A stretch of 64,000 bases of DNA from Hymenobacter swuensis DY53 (GTDB lineage: Bacteria > Bacteroidota > Bacteroidia > Cytophagales > Hymenobacteraceae), in contig NZ_CP007145.1 of the NCBI RefSeq assembly GCF_000576555.1, positions 2,790,001 through 2,854,000 of the forward strand, read 5' to 3'. The notes under the pieces were generated by a model. That model did no database searches and had not been told where the DNA came from. It worked only from the letters and a program-made list of their open reading frames with translations. This document shows, piece after piece, positions 51,468 to 59,096 of this stretch. Numbering within the stretch: the stretch's first letter is position 1; every line of letters begins with the position of its first letter. Made by a program: the position numbers and the translations under genes.

Positions 51468-51809
51468 ATGAAACAGACTTCCTCCCTATCCCGTCTTGCT
51501 GCCAGTGGCCTGCTGACGGTTGCTTTGCTAACCATTTCCGCCCAGAGCACCGTGGCCCTCGGCAGCTACAGTCAAGCCTCGGCCGCCGCGCAGGCCCCCA
51601 CGGCTACTTCCTGGCTTTCCCTGCTGAGTATTGGCACGTTCCAGGCTCACAATGCTTATCCCGGCCCGGGTGATACCACGGCTATGCAATACATAATCGG
51701 GCCTCTGCAGGCGGCCACCTTCACGATAGGCGGTACCCAGCCCACCATCCCCGATAACTACAGCAGCAACGACTTTACGGAATTCGACCACGAAGCCGCC
51801 GCGAGGTAA
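51468..51809 (+). CDS. Small secreted protein of new family, member 3
   Basis: A 113-residue exported protein. Signal peptide about 1-30 (ASGLLTVALLTISAQSTVA), then Leu-Gly-Ser-Tyr-Ser at 31-35. The centre is less hydrophobic than in members 1 and 2, with two short segments (SWLSLLSIG and MQYIIGPLQAATF). The tail YSSNDFTEFDHEAAAR (98-113) matches the family. A 204-bp gap to member 2 contains no gene I can support; the open frame extending to 51303 is not like the family. Role inferred as for member 1. Confidence 0.68.
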   Translation: MKQTSSLSRLAASGLLTVALLTISAQSTVALGSYSQASAAAQAPTATSWLSLLSIGTFQAHNAYPGPGDTTAMQYIIGPLQAATFTIGGTQPTIPDNYSSNDFTEFDHEAAAR

Positions 51810-51859
51810 CTCCGGGATCCGGTTCTGTTCCTTTATCCGTTCATTTCCAGCCCTGCTCT

Positions 51860-52570
51860 ATGAAACTGACTTTCCTGGCCCGCTTACTTCCTCGGCGCTA
51901 CTGGTGGTTACTGCACGCGGCACTGGTTACGGTGTTGGTTGGCCATTTTTCGGTGGTGGCATTCAGCATGCTGCCGGCCAACCCGCTCAGTCATCAGTAC
52001 AAATACCAGTTGCAGGCGTACATGAATCCGTGGTTTTCACAAACCTGGAACCTGTTTGCGCCCAACCCCATTGCCTCCAACCAGCGGCTGCTGTTCCAGT
52101 ACGAAATTTACCAGAAGGGCCAGGCGCAGCGCTCCAGCTGGGTTGATGTGGTAGAGCCGCTCACTACCCTTAAAAAAGGCAGCTACTGGTCTCCGGTGCA
52201 GCGGATACTCAAGCACATTTCGGCCTCCACCAACGAGGTAATTGAGGTGCAGAATAAGGCCATCAAATTTGCGGCCCAGCAGGATACGTTGGCCAAGGAC
52301 ACGGTTAAGACCAGGCGGTTTCTGCGGGCCGTTGTGAGCAGTTCGCCGGGGCATAGGGCCATTCTGCAGTATTCGCGGCATACGTTCCGCCGCCTGGCCG
52401 CTACTAATCCGGCCTGGGCCAGTCCCGATTCGGTGCGCGTGGTATATCAGGTGCTCAATCAGGAATTTCCCCGCTTCTCCAAACGGGAACTGGATTACTT
52501 CGACGAGCGGAACTCCCGCTACTCTCACCTGACCAGTGAGCCCCACCGCCTGTACCTGGCGCGCCACTGA
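51860..52570 (+). CDS. DUF5819/SdpA-like protein
   Basis: A 236-residue protein with one N-terminal transmembrane helix (about 16-38) and an outward-facing domain. Residues 57-70 (PWFSQTWNLFAPNP) match the Trp-x-Leu-Phe-Ala-Pro-x-Pro signature I recall from DUF5819 proteins, which are often next to HTTM genes, and the topology recalls SdpA, a maturation factor of the Bacillus SDP peptide. It lies 50 nt after member 3 and 27 nt before the HTTM gene. Enzymatic role unproven. Family match from memory, moderately sure. Confidence 0.6.
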   Translation: MKLTFLARLLPRRYWWLLHAALVTVLVGHFSVVAFSMLPANPLSHQYKYQLQAYMNPWFSQTWNLFAPNPIASNQRLLFQYEIYQKGQAQRSSWVDVVEPLTTLKKGSYWSPVQRILKHISASTNEVIEVQNKAIKFAAQQDTLAKDTVKTRRFLRAVVSSSPGHRAILQYSRHTFRRLAATNPAWASPDSVRVVYQVLNQEFPRFSKRELDYFDERNSRYSHLTSEPHRLYLARH

Positions 52571-52597
52571 TGTTCCGTCACCTAATTCCTTCCTCCC

Positions 52598-53536
52598 ATG
52601 CTTCCCACTACTGATTCGCTGCGCAATTCCATTGGGCTGTCGGCCTTCCGGTGCCTGCTGGCCGGGCTGGTCATGAAAAACATGATTTTCTACCTCCCCA
52701 TGGCCGATAATCTGCTTGGGCCCGATGCCATTGTTGATTACGACACGTACCTGGGCACCATGTATGCACAGGGTCTGCACTACTTCATCTACCCGTTTCA
52801 CGTGCCCTACGCGCCGCAACTGTTTGTCATTCTTACCTTTTGCGTCGCCTTTCTGCTGTTCTTCGGCATTTTCGGGCGGATAACGGCCCTGGTACTCTGG
52901 CTGCTACTGGTGCTCTTTAAGCTGCGCAACGGATTTATCCTCGACGGCTCCGATAACGTGATTGAGGTAACTCTGCCTTTCCTGATTCTGGCCGATGCGT
53001 ACCGCTACAACACGCTTAGCTCCATGACGGCCGCCCCCCGAGCAGGTACGCTGCCTGAAATAGGACGGCTGGTGATGCGCTACGCGTCGCTGGCACTGCT
53101 GATTCAGGTGTGCTTCGTGTACTTCTTCACCGCTTTGGCCAAGCTGCAGGGGGATTTGTGGCTCAATGGCACGGCTACCTACTACACGATGCGAGTAGAC
53201 GAATTCCGGCAGACCGACTGGAACATCGCCCTGACTCAGAATCATTATTTCGTGGTCCTGAGCACGTATTTTACCATTCTCTGGGAGCTTTCGTTTGCCT
53301 TCCTGATCTGGTTCCGCAAAACCCGCTGGGTGGTGATAGTAGGTGGCTTTCTGCTGCACGTGGGTATATGGTACTTCATGCGGATTGACAACTTCTCCTG
53401 GATTATGATTGGCTCCTATGCCATGTTCATCACCAACCGTGACTATGTGCGGCTGCTGGCGTATGTCCGGCAACTGGTAGGGTGGCAGAGCCGTTCCCGG
53501 GAGCTTGCTCCGGCAACGGGTCAGCTTACTACCTGA
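52598..53536 (+). CDS. HTTM-domain membrane protein (SdpB / vitamin K-dependent gamma-carboxylase-like)
   Basis: A 312-residue multi-pass membrane protein of the HTTM superfamily. Central segment LFKLRNGFILDGSDNVIEV (about 107-124) with its Arg-Asn-Gly and Asp-Gly-Ser-Asp-Asn fits the HTTM active region, followed by several helices and FFTALAKLQGDLWLNGTATYY. The domain is shared by SdpB and by vitamin K-dependent gamma-carboxylases. Between the DUF5819/SdpA-like gene and a membrane gene it is the likely maturation enzyme for the small secreted proteins; that role is inference. Confidence 0.8.
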   Translation: MLPTTDSLRNSIGLSAFRCLLAGLVMKNMIFYLPMADNLLGPDAIVDYDTYLGTMYAQGLHYFIYPFHVPYAPQLFVILTFCVAFLLFFGIFGRITALVLWLLLVLFKLRNGFILDGSDNVIEVTLPFLILADAYRYNTLSSMTAAPRAGTLPEIGRLVMRYASLALLIQVCFVYFFTALAKLQGDLWLNGTATYYTMRVDEFRQTDWNIALTQNHYFVVLSTYFTILWELSFAFLIWFRKTRWVVIVGGFLLHVGIWYFMRIDNFSWIMIGSYAMFITNRDYVRLLAYVRQLVGWQSRSRELAPATGQLTT

Positions 53537-53697
53537 AGCAATACGCTGTGTCGGCGGGCTGCAAAACGAGTTCCTGCCTTTATAGACTTGAGCCGGCGGC
53601 CGCTTCCTTTCTGCCCTGGTTTGGCTTTTTGCTATTCGGTATCCGCCGGCCGGTACTGCACGGCCCAGGGCGCAACCGTTCCTAACCTCCACATCCG

Positions 53698-54243
53698 ATG
53701 AAAAAAAGCCTGCTACTTCCTTTGTTTGCCTGGACCCTGCTCACCACGCTGGTGTATCTGGTGGTGCTGTACACGGTGCTCTACGGCTGGATTGATAACG
53801 AAACCGGCCTGTTTCCGGCCGATAAAATGATTCTACTTCCGGTGCTGCCCGGCCTGCTGATGCTGCTGATAGAAGGAATTATGCATGCCATTCCCATTTA
53901 TCAGCACCGCCTGGAGGCATTCCGGACGGGGGAAAGCCCCGCCCGGTGGTTCTGGCTGGTGCCGCTCCTCTCGCTCGGGGTGCTGGTATTTTGCGCGGGC
54001 CTCGACCTGCTTTACTGCCAGCTGGTAGATGCTACCATTCCGCATTCGTACGCTGAAACAGTAGCGCAGATTTCAATTAACAGCGGCAGCGTGCCGAAGG
54101 ACTCGGTCGTGCGCTCGTTCGCGCAACTGCCTTTCTTTGCGCAGAATATCTTTCTTAATACCATTACCATTGTGCTGGGCAACTTTCTGGCCTTGCTGGT
54201 GGGCCGTAGCATTGCCAAACCATTGGCCGTAAAACTTACCTAA
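53698..54243 (+). CDS. Four-helix membrane protein, immunity candidate
   Basis: A 181-residue protein with four predicted helices (about 7-29, 42-60, 84-104 and 151-173) and a periplasmic or cytoplasmic loop between the third and fourth containing many Ser/Ile residues. I do not recognise the family. As the last gene of the operon, after the HTTM gene (161-bp gap with no gene seen) and before a 21-bp terminator, it is the natural place for an immunity or export protein. Position is the only argument. Confidence 0.55.
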   Translation: MKKSLLLPLFAWTLLTTLVYLVVLYTVLYGWIDNETGLFPADKMILLPVLPGLLMLLIEGIMHAIPIYQHRLEAFRTGESPARWFWLVPLLSLGVLVFCAGLDLLYCQLVDATIPHSYAETVAQISINSGSVPKDSVVRSFAQLPFFAQNIFLNTITIVLGNFLALLVGRSIAKPLAVKLT

Positions 54244-54292
54244 CTCTCTTCCGCCACTCCGTTTCGGACGACAACGGGCGTGGCTCACGGCG

Positions 54293-54345
54293 AAGCGTGC
54301 ATTGAGTACTGGCCAACTGCCAGTACTCAATGCACGCTTTTTCTT
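54293..54345 (+). terminator. 21-bp perfect hairpin ending the secreted-protein operon
   Basis: Arms 54293-54313 and 54319-54339 (aagcgtgcattgagtactggc and its complement) are perfectly paired with loop caact and run into TTTTTCTTTTT. It marks the downstream end of the 50528-54243 operon. Confidence 0.85.
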
Positions 54346-54657
54346 TTTCCAGATTTCGGTTAGAACAAGCTGCTATACAGCACGACATATAGCTGACGGA
54401 ATGGTTATTACAGTATCTGGGAGTGGTTTTTTTCTTCTGATGAGCTTCGGGCTGGGCTGGGCAGACAGCAGCCGTTACCGGTAGCAACTGCCGAAGTAGG
54501 TGGAAGTACCTGGTTTATAAATCGGGTACTTCCACGCTCAAAAGAGCCTGCGGGTATAGCGTGTTTTGTAACGTCAACCAGAAGCTTGGGACCTGACAAC
54601 GGCGGATATCGAAAAGCCGAACAAAGAGTAGATACCCAATACCAACCACCACTTATC
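54346..54657. other. Gap before the beta-rich protein genes
   Basis: About 310 bp after the terminator. No gene can be supported on either strand. No clear TAnnTTTG element was found; it presumably carries the promoter for the gene at 54658. Confidence 0.4.
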
Positions 54658-55425
54658 ATGTCAACTGTAGCCACGCAAGAGCACCACGCCAAACAAGCTC
54701 AGGAAATCTTCCTCGGCACGGACACCACCTACAAAATCCTGTTCGACTTTACCTCGCAGGATCAGCGCACATTGTTGCAGTACCTGCAGGCAAACAACTA
54801 CCAGCTGCTGGCTTACAAAGGTGCTACGGGCCCGAATCAGGTAACTGCCGGCCTGCCTACGTGGTTTGCCCAGCCTTTCGGCAGCGTTTTCGGCAGCATC
54901 GAAATCGACTATACGCCCCAGTACAAGGTGTACGTCTACAATAGCACGGTTATCGGAGCCAATACCACTATTCAGATGCAGGCCATTTCCGGGCTGGTAG
55001 GGCTGGGTAAGTCTCTCGTGTTTAATGCTGACGGCAGCTTCTCACCCGGTACCGTTACGGCCCCCACCGATGGTATTGTACTGCAGAACAACCGCCCCGC
55101 CGGTACTCCCAACGTAACAGTGGGCCTGGCAGCCTACATCAATGGCCAGTACCTGCCCTTCTGTGCCTTCACCAGTACGCCCCAGGGTTCGGTGGCCATG
55201 ACGCCCCACGAAAGTGTGTGCCTGTTTGCCGCCATGACGTCTCTGCAGTCGGGGTCGGTAACGGCGGTAGCTACGGCACCCGGTGTATCCTTCTCGTTTT
55301 CTGCGGCGGCGCCGGTTTACACCCTGGCCATTGCCCCTTCTACCTACGCCGTAATCGGCAGCGGCTCGTCCATTGTGACGGATGTTAATTCGGGTGCCTC
55401 CCTGGCGCAACTGCTCAACTCGTAA
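54658..55425 (+). CDS. Beta-rich protein of unknown family, paralogue of the next gene
   Basis: A 255-residue protein without signal peptide. The first ~60 residues are helical/charged, the rest is Ser/Thr/Val/Ala-rich beta structure. Its segment GKSLVFNADGSFSPG, later VTVGLAAYINGQYLP and a Pro-x-Glu-x-Val-x-Leu-Phe stretch align with the gene at 55491, so the two share a domain. ATG 54658 is preferred over 54586. I do not recognise the family. Followed by hairpin 55433-55475. Confidence 0.6.
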   Translation: MSTVATQEHHAKQAQEIFLGTDTTYKILFDFTSQDQRTLLQYLQANNYQLLAYKGATGPNQVTAGLPTWFAQPFGSVFGSIEIDYTPQYKVYVYNSTVIGANTTIQMQAISGLVGLGKSLVFNADGSFSPGTVTAPTDGIVLQNNRPAGTPNVTVGLAAYINGQYLPFCAFTSTPQGSVAMTPHESVCLFAAMTSLQSGSVTAVATAPGVSFSFSAAAPVYTLAIAPSTYAVIGSGSSIVTDVNSGASLAQLLNS

Positions 55426-55432
55426 GCGCAAC

Positions 55433-55475
55433 TGGTCAAGGGTGCGCGGTGCCTGGTATTGCGCACCCTTGACCA
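55433..55475 (+). terminator. 15-bp hairpin between the paralogues
   Basis: Arms 55433-55447 and 55461-55475 (tggtcaagggtgcgc / gcgcacccttgacca) pair perfectly around a 13-nt loop. No U-run follows, so it may be a partial terminator or a processing site. Confidence 0.6.
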
Positions 55476-55490
55476 CACGCGCCATTGTTG

Positions 55491-56177
55491 ATGATCCTGA
55501 CCTCCAGTACGCTGACCATCAAGCTCAGCCAGGCAGATTGCACCCGTATTGCCTCCTACGGCGAAGTGATAACCCTGGTGCGCAGCTTTGCTACCGAGGG
55601 TGACTACGTGGTAGTATGTGCGGCTTTTGCACCCTTTGGCCTCTGCAATACCCTTACGCTAAGCGCACAGTGGGCTATGTATGCTACACAGCAGCAACCT
55701 GCGGCTGGCTCCGTAATACAGCTACAAACCGCCCTTGTGCAGGCCACGCCACCAGGCAACACGCTGACTTTTACGGGCAGCACGTTTGTTTCCCAGGGCG
55801 CGGCCTTTGCGCCGGATGTTTTTGGGTTTGCGAACAGCAGCCCTAACCTAGTGCAGTGGGGGGTTGCCCAGGCTGTAAGTATCAACAATACTCCGGCTGC
55901 AACGGTGCCTCTGGTTCTGGCTAGTACGCCTGCCAAGCAAACCAGCTACCTACAGCCGCTGAGTGAGGTAAAGCTGTTTCTGGCCAGTAACGTACAAGCC
56001 GGCCTGCTGCTGCCCGCCCAGGTGTTGCAGCCAGTGGGTTCTTCCAGCTCCACGGTTGGGCAAAAGGTACCGTTTACAGTAGGGCAATACTTGGCGGTAG
56101 ACCCATCTACCAACCCCACTATTTACTTCGATTCGCCCAATAACTGCTTTACGCCGGTACCTCCTTCACCAGCCTGA
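55491..56177 (+). CDS. Beta-rich protein of unknown family, second paralogue
   Basis: A 228-residue protein. ATG 55491 is used; two TTG codons directly before it are alternatives. The first ~40 residues differ from the neighbour; then GNTLTFTGSTFVSQG, WGVAQAVSINNTPA, STPAKQTSYLQPLSEVKLFLA correspond to the segments listed for 54658. The C-terminal part VGQKVPFTVGQYLAVD is unique. No signal peptide or membrane helix. The papain-like protease gene follows 48 nt later. Function unknown. Confidence 0.6.
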   Translation: MILTSSTLTIKLSQADCTRIASYGEVITLVRSFATEGDYVVVCAAFAPFGLCNTLTLSAQWAMYATQQQPAAGSVIQLQTALVQATPPGNTLTFTGSTFVSQGAAFAPDVFGFANSSPNLVQWGVAQAVSINNTPAATVPLVLASTPAKQTSYLQPLSEVKLFLASNVQAGLLLPAQVLQPVGSSSSTVGQKVPFTVGQYLAVDPSTNPTIYFDSPNNCFTPVPPSPA

Positions 56178-56225
56178 GCAAAGCCACCGAGCTTATTCTG
56201 TTTCCTTCTTACTTCCCTTCTGCCC

Positions 56226-56837
56226 ATGACTAGCATTACTCCCGTTGCGCCCCATAGCGGTCAGCCGCTGCCCGGCTTTGAGCAGGTTGATCCTCAGACC
56301 ATTGCCGCGCTGGCGACGCCGGCCCAGGTAGGGGCAACGCGGGTCATCCCCAATTTCACGCTCAATCCGCAACAGCAATCCAATTGGTGCTGGCTGGCTA
56401 CCTCCTCCGACGTCCACATTTTTTACCTTCCGGCGGCCCCAATCACCCAGTGTGCCCTGGCGGGCGGAGTGCTGTTTAATGACCCCACCCGCTGCTGCAC
56501 CAGTCCCGTTCCCGGAGCCTGCAACCAGCCGGGGCTGCCCAGCATTGCCCTCCGTGCCATGGGCAACCTGCTGGGTGCCCCATTTGCGCTTAATACGCTT
56601 TCCTACCCGCAGGTCCAGACGGAAATCAACGCTGGCCGGCCCATTATCGTTGGCTATACGCAGCCGCAACAGCAGGTAGGCCACGCCGTGCTCCTGTTGG
56701 GGTACACAGACGTGCCAACTGCTGCCAGCAAAGTCCTTGTCGGCGACCCGGCCCGGGGCTACCTCGAAGTCACGTTTTCGGACCTGTTGTTTACGTATTC
56801 CAAGTACGCTTCCGAAGTGTGCTTCACCCACGGTTAA
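56226..56837 (+). CDS. Papain-like cysteine protease (AvrRpt2/C70 type)
   Basis: A 203-residue protein without signal peptide. Oxyanion Gln and catalytic Cys in QQQSNWCWLATS (about 49-60), then a Cys-rich stretch with CCTSP and CNQPGLPS, the catalytic His in VGHAVLLLGY and an Asp in VGDPARGYLE. This arrangement fits AvrRpt2-type papain-like cysteine proteases (C70/C39-like). Neighbouring paralogues (54658, 55491) may be substrates or partners; their link is by position. Secretion route not visible. Confidence 0.75.
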   Translation: MTSITPVAPHSGQPLPGFEQVDPQTIAALATPAQVGATRVIPNFTLNPQQQSNWCWLATSSDVHIFYLPAAPITQCALAGGVLFNDPTRCCTSPVPGACNQPGLPSIALRAMGNLLGAPFALNTLSYPQVQTEINAGRPIIVGYTQPQQQVGHAVLLLGYTDVPTAASKVLVGDPARGYLEVTFSDLLFTYSKYASEVCFTHG

Positions 56838-56876
56838 CCCTTTGGAGTGAGCAGGGCGCGGGCATAAGCAAGTCAC

Positions 56877-57551
56877 CTACAAGCTATCCAGCAAGTGGTG
56901 CTTCACCGCAAACATGGCCAGGCTGACGGCGTTAGTGGCACCCGTTTTTTCGAGCAGGTTTTTGCGGTGCCCTTCCACCGTGCGGAAACTGATAAAGAGC
57001 TTCTCCGCAATTTGGGCTGAGCTGTAGCCTTCGCACAATAGCGTTAGTACTTCTTTCTCGCGCCGCGTCAGATCGAACAGCAGGCGGCTGACGGAATAGG
57101 GTTGGGACTGGGGGACATTGGAGTGCTTGGCCTGCAGCCCTTCCCGCATCACCTGGGCCACTGTGTCATCAATATAAAACCCTTTCGTATATACCTGATG
57201 GATGGCCTCTACCAAGATTTCCTGGTCGATATCCTTGGGCAGGTACCCGTGTACGCCCACCCGCATAAGCTCCAGGATAAACTCGGGCGAGTATTCCATT
57301 GACAGAATAATTATTTTGATGTGCGGCAGAAGTGCCAACAGCCGTGTACTGGCTTGTCGGCCGTCCATTCCGGGCATGTGCAGGTCCAGCAGCACTACAT
57401 CGGGGTGCTGCACTTCCAGCTGAGCAAACAGCTCGTCGGCTGAAGCGGCCTCCAGTACTATTTCATGGCCTGCAAACCGTCGTAAAATGTGGCTCAAGCC
57501 TTGGCGAAAAAGCAGATGATCATCTACTATGGCCAGTTTTATTGTTTTCAT
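56877..57551 (-). CDS. NarL/LuxR-type response regulator
   Basis: A 224-residue transcription regulator. Receiver domain 3-120 with phosphoacceptor Asp56 (VVLLDLHMPGMDG), Lys in the fourth strand, and a C-terminal LuxR helix-turn-helix (about 160-215: LTRREKEVLTLLCEGYSSAQIAEKLFISFRTVEGHRKNLL). ATG 57551. The histidine kinase gene lies 34 nt upstream on the same strand, giving a kinase-regulator pair, with the 7TM gene in front. Confidence 0.92.
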   Translation of the reverse strand: MKTIKLAIVDDHLLFRQGLSHILRRFAGHEIVLEAASADELFAQLEVQHPDVVLLDLHMPGMDGRQASTRLLALLPHIKIIILSMEYSPEFILELMRVGVHGYLPKDIDQEILVEAIHQVYTKGFYIDDTVAQVMREGLQAKHSNVPQSQPYSVSRLLFDLTRREKEVLTLLCEGYSSAQIAEKLFISFRTVEGHRKNLLEKTGATNAVSLAMFAVKHHLLDSL

Positions 57552-57585
57552 AGAAGCAGGGCAGATGTGTAGAGCGGGGTAAACA

Positions 57586-58377
57586 TCAACAAGGCAGGCG
57601 TAGCACGATATGGGTACCACTACCCGGCAGCGAGTTTACGTGTAAGTTGCCTTCGAGCAATTTAACTCGCGCGGCAATACCTGCCAGGCCCATACCATCG
57701 GTGGTACCAGCAGTGGCCTGGGCCAGCACGAAGCCGCAACCATCGTCGCTGATGCGCAGCAGCAACTCGTTGGCATTACGGTGCAAGTATAAGGTAAGCG
57801 CCGTTGCGCGCGCATGTTTCAGGGCATTGGCAAACGCTTCTTGAATAATGCGGTAAAGCGCCAGCTGGGTTTCGGCGGGCAACTGCTCAACGGCGGCATC
57901 AAGCTGGCTTTCTATCTGCAGGCCCGTGGCTTCTAACCGGCTGCTGAGCTGCTTTATTGCCCGGCACAGGCCCAGCTTATCCAAGGCCATAGGCGACATA
58001 TTCTGCACTATCCGACGCACGCTTTTCAGCGTGTCGCCCACGATCTGGCTAGCCTGCTGCGCCAGTTCCTGCACGGCTGGGGTACTGTCTTCGTAATTAA
58101 TCTGATTGATAAACAGCCGGGCAGCCGACAAGGAAGCTCCTATTTCATCGTGCAGATCCTGCGCGATACGCTCCCGTTCTGTTTCCTGGGAGGTTATAAT
58201 GGAGCGCAGCATCTTGGTTTGGTAAGCCAGCTCCTGCTGCTGCAGCGCAAGGCGTAGCGCATGCACGCGCCGTTGGTGCACAATAACAAAGATGATAACT
58301 GCCAGTGCCAGCAATAGCATCGTAACTATTCCGGCAAAGAGCAGCCACGCAAACTCTATTTCCTTAGGCTTATCCAT
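57586..58377 (-). CDS. Sensor histidine kinase (HisKA_3/NarL type)
   Basis: A 263-residue kinase. One N-terminal transmembrane helix (about 10-34), a coiled coil, dimerisation/phosphoacceptor region ERERIAQDLHDEIGASLSAARLF with His76, then the ATPase domain (NALKHARA, DDGCGFVLA, GMGLAGIAARV). ATG 58377. Its start codon lies inside the end of the preceding 7TM gene (22-nt overlap), so translation is probably coupled. It should phosphorylate the regulator at 56877. Signal unknown. Confidence 0.9.
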   Translation of the reverse strand: MDKPKEIEFAWLLFAGIVTMLLLALAVIIFVIVHQRRVHALRLALQQQELAYQTKMLRSIITSQETERERIAQDLHDEIGASLSAARLFINQINYEDSTPAVQELAQQASQIVGDTLKSVRRIVQNMSPMALDKLGLCRAIKQLSSRLEATGLQIESQLDAAVEQLPAETQLALYRIIQEAFANALKHARATALTLYLHRNANELLLRISDDGCGFVLAQATAGTTDGMGLAGIAARVKLLEGNLHVNSLPGSGTHIVLRLPC

Positions 58378-59006
58378 ATAGCGTAGGCATACAGGCAATA
58401 CAACACGCTGTTCAGACCGGCGTGTACAAGCCAAAGCTGATAGTTAAACTGTTGGGAGTAGAATAAGGCAAAATTGATGAAAGTGTAAATCAGAAAGTTG
58501 CCTACGAAGAAGAAGAGCAGCCCAGTGGAAACCCAGAACAGAGGTTGCTGCCAGATGTGCTGTTCCGTTATGGCCTGCAGGGAGTGGTGGTAATACAGCA
58601 GAACCAAGCCAATGAGCAACAGGCTTTCTACCAGGCGCACGGCATTATCAATGAGCAGGGGCTGCGTAGATCTTAGCCCGGCCTCAAGACTAGCCAGGCC
58701 AACAAGCCCGATGATAAGATACCAGCGTTTTTTTTGTAGAAAAGCCGGGTAGCCGGCCCTGTTGTATAGCTCCAGCAGCAGGGCAAATTCCACACAGATA
58801 TAGATAGGCCAGATAAATAGGTTGGAAAGCTTTAAAAACCACAGAATACGCGAAACAACTTCGGTAAGCAGCGCAAAGAAGCTGAGCATAGCCAGGGGCC
58901 GCATGGCAGCCGGAAGCCGCCGCCAGTTCCTCCCGGCTAGTAAGGCAGTGCCAATGGTGGGCAGAATAGCCAATAAAATAAGAATCTGCTGAGTGGAGTA
59001 CCGCAT
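58356..59006 (-). CDS. Seven-helix membrane protein, putative sensor partner
   Basis: A 216-residue protein with about seven predicted helices and no soluble domain. ATG 59006 begins RYSTQQILILLAILPTIGTALL; an earlier in-frame ATG at 59090 overlaps a palindrome. It is translationally linked to the kinase gene (22-nt overlap), as in Bacteroidota 7TM-kinase-regulator units. Role probably signal input; ligand unknown. Upstream hairpin 59041-59086 separates it from the gene at 59097. Confidence 0.7.
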   Translation of the reverse strand: MRYSTQQILILLAILPTIGTALLAGRNWRRLPAAMRPLAMLSFFALLTEVVSRILWFLKLSNLFIWPIYICVEFALLLELYNRAGYPAFLQKKRWYLIIGLVGLASLEAGLRSTQPLLIDNAVRLVESLLLIGLVLLYYHHSLQAITEQHIWQQPLFWVSTGLLFFFVGNFLIYTFINFALFYSQQFNYQLWLVHAGLNSVLYCLYAYAIWISLRK

Positions 59007-59040
59007 AAGCTGGTCAACAAAAGTAGCTATAGAGAGAACC

Positions 59041-59086
59041 TGACACGGCCCAACGAGCAGTAAAAACTGCTCGTTGGGCCGTGTCA
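59041..59086. terminator. 21-bp perfect hairpin
   Basis: Arms 59041-59061 and 59066-59086 (tgacacggcccaacgagcagt and its complement) pair perfectly around loop aaaa. It lies 11 nt beyond the stop of the minus-strand gene at 59097 and upstream of the 7TM gene. No strong U-run, so it may terminate the upstream gene or act as a leader. Confidence 0.7.
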
Positions 59087-59096
59087 GCAAGCCTGC

